From the NCBI GenBank assembly GCA_016710585.1, contig JADJVN010000019.1, positions 1 through 64,000 on the forward strand: a stretch of 64,000 bases of DNA, in the 5' to 3' direction. Source of the stretch: Saprospiraceae bacterium. GTDB taxonomy: Bacteria; Bacteroidota; Bacteroidia; Chitinophagales; Saprospiraceae. Of the stretch, positions 1 to 9,202 are shown piece after piece. The position numbers and the translations under genes are program-made. The notes under the pieces were generated by a model. It did not search any database. It worked only from the letters and a program-made list of their open reading frames with translations, and had not been told where the DNA came from. Every line of letters begins with the position of its first letter. Position 1 is the first letter of the stretch.

Positions 1-282
1 GCATACCAAAATAATGACTTAGACAAACTTAGCATGTTAGCTAAATCCCAATCTAACTGTTTTGAATACTTAGATGAAGTTTGTCAAGCACATATTGATA
101 GATTTCCATTAGACAAGTCATTAGGCAGACCTGAAAAATTGGTAAAAGAAATAATTGAGACCAAGTCGAAAGAATTTCAAATTGTTTGTTCAGAATTTGC
201 AGACAGAGAAGGAATTTATGGATTTGGAGATTTGCAAATTAAAAACATATTTGATAGACAGATGGACAGCCTCCAACATTGA
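1..282 (+). CDS. C-terminal part of an unidentified protein
   Basis: The frame is open from the first base of the window to a TGA at 280-282, so this is the 3' end of a gene that starts upstream; an internal ATG at 34 is probably not the true start. The visible 93 residues are soluble and mixed charged, with a Gly-Arg-Pro-Glu segment followed by a helix and a Tyr-Gly-Phe-Gly-Asp-Leu turn near the end. I do not recognise the family with confidence; the pattern is vaguely like the C-terminal region of DUF1835/DUF3658 proteins, but this is only an impression. No signal or membrane segment is visible in the part present. The 263 bases that follow, up to 545, hold no supported gene. Confidence 0.5.
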   Translation, partial: AYQNNDLDKLSMLAKSQSNCFEYLDEVCQAHIDRFPLDKSLGRPEKLVKEIIETKSKEFQIVCSEFADREGIYGFGDLQIKNIFDRQMDSLQH

Positions 283-545
283 GCCTTATACAAGCCAGCT
301 CACAGAAAACTTCCTTCTGTTGCCTTTAAAGCAAGAATAGAAATAATAAAAAACGATATCTAGTAACATGAATTACTAAAGAACGCACTACTGTCTTTGC
401 AAAGACTTTTTCAGACCATCTTTACCCAATCAAAAATATTTCCTATTTTCCCCCCAAAAAAACATATCTTCAACTCATTAAAGCAAGGTTCTCATAGACT
501 TAACTTTTGCAATTGAATTAGATCTTACAACACAACTAGTTTAAC

Positions 546-1646
546 ATGAAAAAAATAGTAAAATTTACAGCGATAAGTCTTATTAGTGTTTTGCTCATTT
601 GGGGCCTATACTTTTACATAATAAAACAGCTTGATGAAAAAATAGTAGAGAGTGCAGATTATCAAGCATTGGATAAAAATAGTGGAGCATCAGCTGTTAT
701 GTTGCAATCACAGTTTATCGATGGAGAAAGATTCTATCTAAAAGTTGCTGTTGTAGGAGGAGACACTATTTTAGCTTATTGCGATACAGGAGGTGGGATA
801 TCAATGCTTTTTCCAAATTATGATAAAAATCCAGCAGTAAATTCCAAGATTAAAAAAGCTTTAATGAAAGGATTAATGCCTATAAATTATATCACGTTTA
901 ATGATTTAGTCATGGATGACAACTTCCCCACAACTACACCATTGCGAAAAAGAATTTTACGCAATCCATTTAAAATAGTCACTACACCATATCTGCTCAT
1001 TCCTCCTCTTGACCGAGAGTTAAAGATGGCTACCAAGATACAACCAGAGATTGGTGCATTCATGGGTCAAGACTTTTTTATGAATAAATCTTGGACAATA
1101 GATTATCCTCAGCAAAAAGTATGGGTTCACACTCCAATAAACATTTCTGAAAAAGACTCAGCCAATATCCAAAAAATTGGATTCAAGAAAAATAAAAATC
1201 AAGATAATATTTTCGGTCACCCAAGCATGACTATTGAGGTGGAAGGTGACACCATTGATGTACTATTTGATACAGGAGCCACTTCTGTATTAACAGAAAG
1301 CGGTAAGCAACAGTTTGCAACAACCAAAAAATCAATAGGATCTTCTTTTATTGCTGCTTCAATATTTCGAAAGTGGAGAGCCAAATATCCAGATTGGAAA
1401 TATTATCCCAAGGCTGAATTTTTAGGAGATATGATTGAGGTTCCTAAAGTTAAAATTGGTAGCTACGAGGTTGGTCCAGTTTTGTTTTCGCAAAGACCAG
1501 ATGAGAATTGGTCACAAGGTATGATTGCTACTATGGATAAAGTAGTGCAAGGAGCAATTGGTGGAAGCGTCTTAAAATATTTTAAGGTAACGATAGATTA
1601 TAACTCCGGAGTTAATTCGCTGAAAGGTAACAAGAAAATGAATTGA
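546..1646 (+). CDS. membrane-anchored retropepsin-like aspartyl protease with two DTG motifs
   Basis: A 366-residue protein with an N-terminal transmembrane segment at about residues 6-27 that also serves as the export signal; the rest would be periplasmic or extracytoplasmic. Two Asp-Thr-Gly motifs are visible: DTGGG at 80-84 and FDTGATS at 241-247. Each is followed by the hydrophobic-Gly element typical of retropepsin/pepsin lobes (MGQDFF near 173-178 and AIGGSVL near the C terminus). In pepsin-like enzymes both lobes of one chain give a catalytic Asp, whereas most bacterial retropepsin-like proteins have one motif and dimerise. The two halves here suggest a fused pseudo-dimer. Substrate is unknown. 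It stands alone; a short gap separates it from the next gene on the same strand. Family call is inferred from motifs. Confidence 0.7.
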   Translation: MKKIVKFTAISLISVLLIWGLYFYIIKQLDEKIVESADYQALDKNSGASAVMLQSQFIDGERFYLKVAVVGGDTILAYCDTGGGISMLFPNYDKNPAVNSKIKKALMKGLMPINYITFNDLVMDDNFPTTTPLRKRILRNPFKIVTTPYLLIPPLDRELKMATKIQPEIGAFMGQDFFMNKSWTIDYPQQKVWVHTPINISEKDSANIQKIGFKKNKNQDNIFGHPSMTIEVEGDTIDVLFDTGATSVLTESGKQQFATTKKSIGSSFIAASIFRKWRAKYPDWKYYPKAEFLGDMIEVPKVKIGSYEVGPVLFSQRPDENWSQGMIATMDKVVQGAIGGSVLKYFKVTIDYNSGVNSLKGNKKMN

Positions 1647-1776
1647 TCATTAAATTTACACTACTTTTACGAAAATGAGCTTCGTCAAGCATTTTCTAAA
1701 AGTCCAACACTTCCCAAGAAACAAAAAATAATCAATCTAGCCATTTCATTTCAAAAATTACCCTTAACATTGTAGA

Positions 1777-3990
1777 ATGAAATTAATTGGTCTCTGTTTC
1801 CTCGTTTTTTGTTTCCTTGATTCAATATTGGTGGCGCAAGATTTAAATGACGCTAGACAGTCTGTAATAATGAATGCGACAGGGCAGGATAGTCCAACAC
1901 AAATAAAATTGAGCTGGAAGCTTGACACTGCAAATGGTGGATATACCATTTGGAGAAAATCAATTAACGAAGAGACTTGGGGTGATAGTCTCATTTATTT
2001 ACCACCCTACTCTACCTCTTGGATAGATACATCGGTTCAGTCTGGAATCGGATATGAATATCAAATCCTCAAAAGCCTTCCTGCATTTCCTTATGGAGAT
2101 GGCACTCGCAACTTTGGGTCTGGATATATCTACGCTGGTATAAAAGTGCCTCCTACACATCATCGAGGTACTTGTTTAGTATTAATTGAACGCAGCATAG
2201 TTAAAACACTTTCATTTGAGATAACTCGTCTGATGGATGATTTGCAAGGGGATGGCTGGACTGTCGATACGATTTCAGTTGAGAGAACTGATGCCGTGCC
2301 CCAAGTAAAAAATAAAATATTGAATTGGTTACAAAATATTTCTGATCGGCAAAAAGCATTATTTATCCTAGGAAGAGTTCCCGTACCTTACAGTGGCGAC
2401 ATAGCCACAGATGGACATCACAGCGATCATCGCGGTGCATGGCCTTGTGATGGCTACTATGGCACGATTGATGGCCTATGGACGGATCAAACTGTAAATA
2501 ATAAAACTGCAGCAAGTTCAAGAAATGACAATGTCCCAGGTGATGGTAAATTTGACAATAATGTAATTCCTTCGAAAGTTCATTTCTTAATCGGCAGAGT
2601 TGATTTCAGCAATATGAATAAATTTCCAGAATCTGAAGAACAACTTCTCAAGCGATATCTTGACAAAAATCATGCTTGGCGAATTGGAAAAATGAAGATG
2701 GAAGAAAGAGGACTCATTGACAATAATTTTCCATTAGACTTGGAAGCTTTGGGGCAATCGGGGTGGAAGAATTTTGCAGTAATGTTTGGAATAAATAATG
2801 TAAAGGAACTACCCTATCGACAAACCCTATCGAATCAGTCTTACCTTTGGTCTTATGGCTGTGGTGGTGGAGGCCCAGAAAGTGCTTCAGATATTACCAA
2901 TACTACAAATTTTACGTCCGATTCTCTTCAGACTCTTTTCACTATGTTGTTTGGTTCGTATTTTGGTGATTGGGATTATCCAAATAATTTTCTACGCGCT
3001 GCTATTGCATCAAGGACTTGCTTAAATAGCACTTATGGCAACAGACCAAATTGGTTGTTTCATCATATGGCACTTGGTGAACCGATAGGATATGCCGCAC
3101 AACTAGTGATGAACAACAGAGGACTATACACTCCGCGATTCTATGGAGGATATGCATCCACAGCATTAATGGGAGACCCAACGATCTGTATGCATGTACT
3201 TGATCCAGTAGAGAATTTGCTTGCTACTCAAGAAGGGCTTAGCGTTCGACTTACTTGGCGTGGACCAAAATCTGCTTCAGGATTTTATATTTACAGAAAA
3301 TATGCTTCAGATAGCGCATATCAATTGCTCAATACTCAAGCAATTTCAGACACAAGTTTCATGGACGTCTGTGTTCAAAAAGGTTTGATTCATTATCTAG
3401 TGCGAAGTACTGCAATAAAAACAAGTGGGAGTGGTAGTGGTAGTTATTACATTTTAAGTAATGCTGTATCAACAAAGCTTCAATTCGATACTACAGCGTT
3501 TGCAGTAAATACAATCGTAAAACACACTGATCCCGGAAAGTCAAATGGTTCCATTTCTATAACCCCAACTGGTAGTTGTACTCCCTATACTTACCAATGG
3601 AACAATGGATCTACAAATAATGAGATAAACAATCTTGCTGCTGGAAAATATTGTGTGACGATCAGTGATTGTAATGATTGCCAACGCGTACATTGCATTA
3701 CTGTTACTATGAGCACATCAATAGGTTCAATAGAGGGCCTTACTTCATTTCAAATACATCCAAACCCTAGCTCAGATCATATTAGTTTAATGCTTAAATT
3801 TCAACAAGCTCAAAAACTAACATTACAAATCGTCGATGTCAAAGGAACTATATTATCAACAAAATCTATCGAAGGAAGTGACATAAATCTGAATTGGAAT
3901 ATCGAATTACTTCTACCAGGACAATACTGGATTCAAATCAAAAGTGAATCAGGACATTTTACTATTCCGTTCACTAAAAGTAAGTTGTAG
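1777..3990 (+). CDS. secreted C25-like (caspase-fold) protein with SprB-like repeat and T9SS sorting domain
   Basis: A 737-residue exported protein. Residues 1-20 form a signal peptide ending at an Ala-Gln. A fibronectin-like segment (about 35-100) is followed by a long region (about 120-470) resembling the gingipain/peptidase C25 fold: ILGRVPVPYSG, DGYYGTIDG, a second FLIGRVDF, then FGSYFGDWD and a terminal ALMGDPTI. The place where C25 enzymes carry the nucleophilic Cys appears to be Ser in GSYFGDWD, and the usual Gly-His-Gly is not evident, so the fold may be non-catalytic (inference). Another fibronectin-like domain (about 475-560), a SprB-like repeat (about 580-640) and a type A T9SS sorting domain beginning IHPNPSSDH complete it. 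It is therefore likely exported across the outer membrane by T9SS and attached to the surface or released. Confidence 0.75.
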   Translation: MKLIGLCFLVFCFLDSILVAQDLNDARQSVIMNATGQDSPTQIKLSWKLDTANGGYTIWRKSINEETWGDSLIYLPPYSTSWIDTSVQSGIGYEYQILKSLPAFPYGDGTRNFGSGYIYAGIKVPPTHHRGTCLVLIERSIVKTLSFEITRLMDDLQGDGWTVDTISVERTDAVPQVKNKILNWLQNISDRQKALFILGRVPVPYSGDIATDGHHSDHRGAWPCDGYYGTIDGLWTDQTVNNKTAASSRNDNVPGDGKFDNNVIPSKVHFLIGRVDFSNMNKFPESEEQLLKRYLDKNHAWRIGKMKMEERGLIDNNFPLDLEALGQSGWKNFAVMFGINNVKELPYRQTLSNQSYLWSYGCGGGGPESASDITNTTNFTSDSLQTLFTMLFGSYFGDWDYPNNFLRAAIASRTCLNSTYGNRPNWLFHHMALGEPIGYAAQLVMNNRGLYTPRFYGGYASTALMGDPTICMHVLDPVENLLATQEGLSVRLTWRGPKSASGFYIYRKYASDSAYQLLNTQAISDTSFMDVCVQKGLIHYLVRSTAIKTSGSGSGSYYILSNAVSTKLQFDTTAFAVNTIVKHTDPGKSNGSISITPTGSCTPYTYQWNNGSTNNEINNLAAGKYCVTISDCNDCQRVHCITVTMSTSIGSIEGLTSFQIHPNPSSDHISLMLKFQQAQKLTLQIVDVKGTILSTKSIEGSDINLNWNIELLLPGQYWIQIKSESGHFTIPFTKSKL

Positions 3991-4135
3991 TTAATGGGAT
4001 TTGTTGACAAAATAATATTTCTATTGTATCGGAAAAATGGCACGAATAGTTTAAATATGTACTAAAAGGTTTTAATTAGATCTACTCTCAGGATAATTAT
4101 TCTTCTTACATTTACAATCAAATATTAAATCCAAT

Positions 4136-4594
4136 ATGATATCAAAAACCATAATATTCCTAATCTTAAACTTCGCTGCTCTTGCAATAGGAGGATTATC
4201 TACTTCATCTGGTGTAACATCAGATTGGTATAACGCATTGAATAAAGCGCCTTGGACTCCACCAGGATGGGTTTTTGGTTTTGCATGGACATTGATTATG
4301 ATTTGCTTTTCATTCTATATGGCATATTTATGGACTGAGATCGAGGACAAAAAAACATTGATCATCATGTATGCCTTCCAATGGATACTCAATGTCGCTT
4401 GGAATCCTGTATTTTTCACCTTGCATCAGACCAGCTTAGCCTTGATCATTATTATTTCATTGACCTTACTGATTGGATATTTCCTATTCAAATATTTTGG
4501 ACAGTTGCGCCTTAAATCAACTTTACTTCTTCCATATTTCGTTTGGCTGCTCATAGCTAGTTCTTTGAATGCTTATATTTGGTTGAGGAATTAG
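4136..4594 (+). CDS. tspO: TspO/MBR family tryptophan-rich sensory protein
   Basis: A 152-residue, five-helix membrane protein of the TspO/peripheral benzodiazepine receptor family, at the normal family length. The family signature is clear: WYNALNKAPWTPPGWVFG in the first loop and second helix, then WILNVAWNPVFF in helix 3-4, with the Trp and Asn residues that line the tetrapyrrole-binding pocket. TspO proteins bind porphyrins and cholesterol-like ligands and take part in stress or tetrapyrrole-related responses; the exact role in Bacteroidota is not settled. The gene stands alone and is followed at once by a strong hairpin (4603-4629). The family call is secure; the physiological role is not visible here. 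Confidence 0.95.
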   Translation: MISKTIIFLILNFAALAIGGLSTSSGVTSDWYNALNKAPWTPPGWVFGFAWTLIMICFSFYMAYLWTEIEDKKTLIIMYAFQWILNVAWNPVFFTLHQTSLALIIIISLTLLIGYFLFKYFGQLRLKSTLLLPYFVWLLIASSLNAYIWLRN

Positions 4595-4602
4595 GGGTCT
4601 TT

Positions 4603-4629
4603 ATTTGTCCAACAGATTGTTGGACAAAT
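4603..4629. terminator. perfect 12-bp hairpin after tspO
   Basis: Arms of 12 bp, ATTTGTCCAACA and its exact reverse complement, are separated by a 3-base loop. It begins nine bases after the tspO stop. There is no long T run after it, so it may be a terminator, an mRNA 3'-end stabiliser or an operator. A second, imperfect dyad built from the same TTGGACAACA-like half-site follows directly (about 4628-4650). Confidence 0.55.
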
Positions 4630-4808
4630 TGGACAACAGGTGTTGCCAAATACAAAATATCGGAATAGAAGCCCATAAAGTAAAAATACAGAACGAAGTG
4701 GTAAACTTTCAACAGTTTGTTGCTTAAATCCTTAATTTTACTAAAAAAGGAAAAAATATGTTAGAATAGAAATCAAAAAAATATTTCCATTTCAAAGGAC
4801 TCAGTAAA

Positions 4809-5516
4809 ATGAAAATAGAAAACTCAAAAAATATAATTCGAATTAAATTTGATGGCTTTCTAAGTTGTCTTTATATTAAGGAACCTAAATCAGCGGATTG
4901 GCCAGATTGTTGTGGGAGTGTATCAAGATATTATGCTTGTTTTCCCTCTAGTGAACAGGATGATGAAATAAGAAATCAAATAGAAGAAAAAGTATCATCA
5001 GTAAAATCAATTGAAGATTTAAAGAATTCAGGATTTTTAGAATTGCTTGAAGAAGGTGAATATAATTTTGAATTATGGAAAGAAAAAGAGACCTGTTTAA
5101 TATATTGCAATGAAAACATAAATTCCACTGATTTATTGGATGTTAGACAAAAGAAAGATATAGATTCTCTTGTTGCCGAAAATCTATCTCAATATTGTTT
5201 TTATCCATATGGTAGGCAACTAATGTTTACGCGACCAATGGAAACACTTGATTTAAAAAGAGTGCAATTTTATGAGAAAGAAATAGCAAATGGCAGTCGT
5301 CCACTAGCTATCGCTATTCGACTTAAAGATATAAATCATATTGATGAGGAATCATAACAAAATTATGATTTTAATACAATAATGTATGTATTAGATGGGC
5401 ATCATAAACTTGTTGCTTACAATAATTTAAATATCAATCCAAGTTATATAGTTATAAATAGAATAAAAAATGAAAATTTGAATTCATATGATCGATTCTG
5501 CATTACCCGAACTTGA
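4809..5516 (+). pseudogene. broken gene of unknown function, in-frame stop before a DGHHK motif
   Basis: The first frame encodes 182 residues and stops at a TAA (5355-5357). The same frame then continues without interruption for 52 codons to 5516 and reads as good protein, including VLDGHHKLVAY. This implies that a nonsense mutation splits one gene. Past about 5487 protein-like sequence continues in other frames (for example a Leu-Pro-Glu-Leu-Glu-Asn stretch at 5500-5550), so further indels probably occur. The Asp-Gly-His-His segment recalls the DGHHR motif of DUF1015/SerK-type or ParB-like proteins, but I cannot assign the family. No signal peptide or membrane segment. It lies next to palindromic repeats, in a stretch that looks like decaying accessory DNA. 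Confidence 0.6.
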
Positions 5517-5564
5517 AAATTATTTATTCTATTATCAAATAGATCATCATTAGACATGGCATAG

Positions 5565-5870
5565 ATTATAAGGAAGATATCAGATAAATTAACAAACTAT
5601 ATTGACGACTTTCTTCGCAATACTGAAAGGATTAAAGACACATTGATATTTACTTTTTATAAAAACATTAGTACTAATCAATTTCAAATTGACCAATATA
5701 GAAGAGCTTGGATATTAGAAAGATTTCAAGTTCTATTTAATAGAATGGTAAAAGAAGACAGACCTTTAATTCTTGATTTTTTCTGTCAAAAGACACAAAA
5801 TAGAAGATACGAACTAATAAAAAAATGGGAAGAAGCGCTAGAATTGGTAATTTATGATAGGAACTTATAA
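5565..5870 (+). pseudogene. C-terminal remnant, probably of the same broken gene
   Basis: An open stretch of 101 codons after a TAG at 5562, with no ATG; the only early start candidate is a TTG at 5643. The translation is Arg/Lys/Phe-rich and helical (for example RRAWILERFQVLFNRM) and looks like real protein. It is in the same frame as the 4809 gene, but separated from it by stops at 5514 and 5562, so I read it as the 3' end of a degenerate gene rather than an independent gene. It could instead be a separate small gene starting at TTG 5643. Its stop codon lies inside the palindromic repeat at 5856-5878. Confidence 0.45.
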
Positions 5871-5878
5871 TTCCTATC
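5856..5878. repeat. palindrome copy 1 (GATAGGAA...TTCCTATC)
   Basis: Perfect 8-bp arms around a 7-base centre. The core TAGGAAYTTATAATTCCTA recurs at 6058-6076. It overlaps the 3' end of the remnant coding stretch. Confidence 0.6.
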
Positions 5879-6329
5879 TTCATTATAAATTACTCAAAAT
5901 TCATTGCAAAGTAAATATCCATAGTTACGAATAAACCATAGCTTCAACTCTCAATAAATATTACAAGCCAAAAAAATTTTAGAAGTACAAAATCACTACT
6001 AATTTAATAATACAATTCCACGTGATGGTCGCAGTTTCGAACTGCGATCCGATACGCTAGGAATTTATAATTCCTAACTATGGACTTCCTATGAGAATAA
6101 TTTTTGGACAAAATTGTAAGTACGAATTTGCTGACTTATTATCAGTTAAATTTGTTTGGATTCTTCCAATCATTAAAAGCTTCACACCTCTGGTCTTAGA
6201 TTTAGAGCATTAAGATCCCTATTCTCAATATAAAGGATAAAACAAAAGTAGGGATTTTCAAGTTATAACATTAACCCATCGATTCTATTCAATGGACTTT
6301 TGAATTATCAATAATAAAAACTAATACAA
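5879..6329. other. non-coding stretch with REP-like repeat
   Basis: About 450 bases without a supported gene. Apart from the double hairpin at 6027-6076 I see only AT-rich sequence with many stops in all frames. Confidence 0.5.
6027..6076. repeat. double-hairpin palindromic element, REP-like
   Basis: Two palindromes stand 10 bases apart: TCGCAGTT-tcg-AACTGCGA at 6029-6047 and TAGGAATT-tat-AATTCCTA at 6058-6076, both with perfect 8-bp arms. The first is clearly richer in GC than its surroundings. The paired-hairpin arrangement resembles REP/RAYT-type dispersed repeats; no transposase is present in the window. The second half repeats the palindrome at 5856-5878. Confidence 0.6.
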
Positions 6330-7097
6330 ATGAAGACAAGAATTATATTGTTTATTATGGCATGTTCTAGTTTGATGACATGTAAAAAGGCGAATGATTT
6401 AGATCCAAATGATGATAAGATGGTAGATACTAACAAAATAGTATTCGGACTAAATTCAGACTTACAAATCACAAACTATGATACCTTAGTGATGGGAACC
6501 TACAATACATTAGCTGGATTTGATTTGGATGTCGACAGTAATAATGTTTCAGATTTTAGATTAACGAGCGAACTTTGGGGTTCACACTATTTAGGCTTAC
6601 ACCCAAGATCAACTATCCATTCATTAAATTCAAATAGTCTGCTTTCAGGAATTCTGAAAAATGATACCATTTATTTAAATAAAAATACAGTTTTAAAAAA
6701 TGGAACTGATTCTACTTTTCAAATTTACAACTACACTACATATACTTGTAAAAAAATTGACTCAAATGATCCTATCTCACAAATAAATGTTGAGCAATTT
6801 AAAGTAGTTTCTAAAAACAAAGATGAAATGTTGAATAAGTCAGACCTATTCAGGTCACATACCTTCACACTAATTGATGATTGGATTAGATATGGTCCAA
6901 AGACTACAACCTCTAATGATACAACAGTTTATGACTTTACATTAACTGACTACAGTTGTAACAATTTTCCACAGGATCAGATAGTTTATATTGGGTTTAA
7001 AATTATTGATACAAAATCAGAAAAGTTAGGCTGGATAAAAATAAAGATTATAGAGGAATATAAAATACTAATAATGGAAAGTGCTATTCAAAAATAA
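6330..7097 (+). CDS. lipoprotein of unknown function
   Basis: A 255-residue protein with a lipoprotein signal: a basic start, a hydrophobic stretch and a lipobox SLMTC with the lipidated Cys at residue 18, followed by charged residues. The mature part is rich in Asn, Asp, Ser and Thr and looks beta-rich, as is common for surface or periplasmic lipoproteins of Bacteroidota. I do not recognise a domain. It stands alone, with long AT-rich gaps on both sides (about 450 and 600 bases), which is typical of low-density accessory regions. After its TAA the same frame stays open for 45 more codons, probably by chance. Confidence 0.65.
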   Translation: MKTRIILFIMACSSLMTCKKANDLDPNDDKMVDTNKIVFGLNSDLQITNYDTLVMGTYNTLAGFDLDVDSNNVSDFRLTSELWGSHYLGLHPRSTIHSLNSNSLLSGILKNDTIYLNKNTVLKNGTDSTFQIYNYTTYTCKKIDSNDPISQINVEQFKVVSKNKDEMLNKSDLFRSHTFTLIDDWIRYGPKTTTSNDTTVYDFTLTDYSCNNFPQDQIVYIGFKIIDTKSEKLGWIKIKIIEEYKILIMESAIQK

Positions 7098-7696
7098 AAT
7101 TCTCATGTATTGCCTTGTATTTTCTATCGACATTTTAACAAACTAAATGCCCAAATCAAACTAAAACAGAACTATTTTGAATCAGTCGAAAATTTTAAAA
7201 ACGCTTTGGTAATTTCAAAATTTATACAGAAACTCGGAAGATAGAATTACAGAAAAAAATAAAGGAAAGATTAAAATAAACCAAAGCAAATTATTGCCTG
7301 TATCGATTTGAAAAATTTCAAATATTAGTCATTTACTGCTAAATTTTTCTCTTTGAGTTAAAGCCTAAGGATAGAACTAACTTAAAATATTAAGCCTCCA
7401 TTTCATGCTTAACAGGTATCTATAAAGTATAAAATTTAAAGCTTCACAATTATCCGTATGAGCTAGAAAAAAATAAAAACCACTAAGCCAAAAAAATATT
7501 TTCCGATTTTATAACAAGTTATTTTAATTATTATTAATTTTAAACGTCGTTTAAACCCCAAAGCCGCTTTCAAGATATTAACCTATTTTAATGTGCTGTC
7601 TTCGCAACACATGAACGGCGAAGCCATTTTAGAATTCAAGTTAATCAATTTAGACGATTATTGAATAAAACCTGCTCTTTAAACCACCTTTTTGTA
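7098..7696. other. non-coding stretch of about 600 bases
   Basis: No supported gene, RNA or repeat. The sequence is AT-rich with stops in all frames; the last part must contain the promoter of the M48 peptidase gene, but I cannot point to a clear -7 box. Confidence 0.4.
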
Positions 7697-9181
7697 ATGA
7701 CTACTCGTATTTTCAAAACCTATCTTTGTAATCTTACTTTTATCTTTATTTCTGCAATTGGAATAGAAAATTCATATTCGCCTGTAGCTCAAGTTCATGC
7801 CACAGCACATTATGACAAGACAGACTCCGTTACGCGCATCCAATTAGCCGAAAAAACGACTACATCGATTAAAAAAATCTTTGTACCTCCCTCCCATTTT
7901 AATAAAAAAACTAAGGAAGATTATCTCAAGAATCGTGATAGAATCATTAATGAAGTCAGCAATGAGATAAGTCATTATGCTATCCCAGATGCATTAATGT
8001 GGCCATTACTCCAAAAAGTTCACAATAAAATCATTGAGGCAAATCCCTATATTAAAAACACAAGGATTCTATTAGTTGCCGACCCTAGCCCAAATGCATA
8101 CTCCATAGGGGATGGCACCGTGGTGGTACATGTTGGCCTATTAGCAGGATTAGAATCCGAAGATCAATTAGCTTTTGTAATTTGTCATGAACTTGCACAC
8201 TTTATTTTACGACATTCATCTAAAGGGCTGGAAAATCAAGTTAAAGAACTCAATAGCAAAGTTTTTAAAGAAAAAATAAAAAAACTTGAGGCACAACAAT
8301 ACAATCGAAATGAACAAATCGGACTTATGTACCGAAACATACTTTTTAACAGTCGATATCACAGTCGCAACCACGAACGTGAATCTGATTCACTAGCTTT
8401 TCACTTATATAGAAATACTCAATACCAAATATCCGAATCTCAACGTTTGATGGAAATCTTTAGCTTCATTGATGATCCATTCAAGGATTCAGTACTTCAT
8501 ATCTCTTCTGAATTTGGTTGTCAAAATCAGCCTTTCCAAGATGATTGGTTGACTAGTGCTGGTGGTTCAATTTGGGAGAAGGCACACAAAGCCGAAATGG
8601 AATCTAATAAAGAATTCCGTGACTCTATTGGCACACATCCTGATTGGAAAAACCGTTTAGATTGGTTAAAATCTTTAACCGAACTTTACCCGCACGCTTC
8701 ACTCCAAAAACAAGAAGTAAGCCACGATTATTCGAAAATAAAATTTCAGTCTGCAATCGAATGCGTAGAGGCTTGGTATGGATTGGAGCGCTATGATAGA
8801 GTTCTATTTTTGGCCACACACTATCAAAATTTATACCATACGTGTCAATATTTTCAGGAGGTGGAATGCTTAAATTTACTTCAATTGTACCGATTTACCA
8901 AAGCTCATAATGTTGCAAAAGTACTTGCCCAGTCAGATAAAAAATACTCGGAAAGATACAATCACTTTCTAGATTTCCTTAATTCACTTCGTCTAAAAGA
9001 AATTCTAGGGCTTGCAGAATGTAGTTTTAATCAACTGTCCCCTGAAAAGGGTGAACATGGTTTATTGGCAGCTCATTTATTAGCTCGAGAAAAAAACGAT
9101 GTAGCCAATGTTAGATTACATAAACAAGCCTATTTGAAGAAATTTCCAAATGGAAGATTTCGACATTTATTTAATAATTAA
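7697..9181 (+). CDS. M48 family metalloprotease
   Basis: A zinc metalloprotease of 494 residues if started at the ATG at 7697; a TTG at 7661 would add 12 residues but gives a poorer signal sequence. A hydrophobic N terminus (about residues 5-24) suggests export or membrane anchoring. The zinc site HELAH is at residues 164-168, and the downstream third-ligand segment RERESD-like (NHERESDSLAF) follows about 55 residues later, the M48 arrangement. The region ILLVADPSPNAYSIGDG upstream is also typical of M48 (the 'N-A-x-S-x-G-x-G' substrate-edge strand). The C-terminal half is helical and TPR-like. BepA-like roles in envelope protein quality control are possible, but this is inference. The next gene starts 21 bases on. 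Confidence 0.85.
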   Translation: MTTRIFKTYLCNLTFIFISAIGIENSYSPVAQVHATAHYDKTDSVTRIQLAEKTTTSIKKIFVPPSHFNKKTKEDYLKNRDRIINEVSNEISHYAIPDALMWPLLQKVHNKIIEANPYIKNTRILLVADPSPNAYSIGDGTVVVHVGLLAGLESEDQLAFVICHELAHFILRHSSKGLENQVKELNSKVFKEKIKKLEAQQYNRNEQIGLMYRNILFNSRYHSRNHERESDSLAFHLYRNTQYQISESQRLMEIFSFIDDPFKDSVLHISSEFGCQNQPFQDDWLTSAGGSIWEKAHKAEMESNKEFRDSIGTHPDWKNRLDWLKSLTELYPHASLQKQEVSHDYSKIKFQSAIECVEAWYGLERYDRVLFLATHYQNLYHTCQYFQEVECLNLLQLYRFTKAHNVAKVLAQSDKKYSERYNHFLDFLNSLRLKEILGLAECSFNQLSPEKGEHGLLAAHLLAREKNDVANVRLHKQAYLKKFPNGRFRHLFNN

Positions 9182-9202
9182 ATTAACCTAAAATTCAATA
9201 TC

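Noticed and set aside
7098..7235. The frame of the 6330 lipoprotein stays open for 45 codons after its stop
   Set aside because: Translation has no clear continuity with the protein and such lengths occur by chance in AT-rich DNA.
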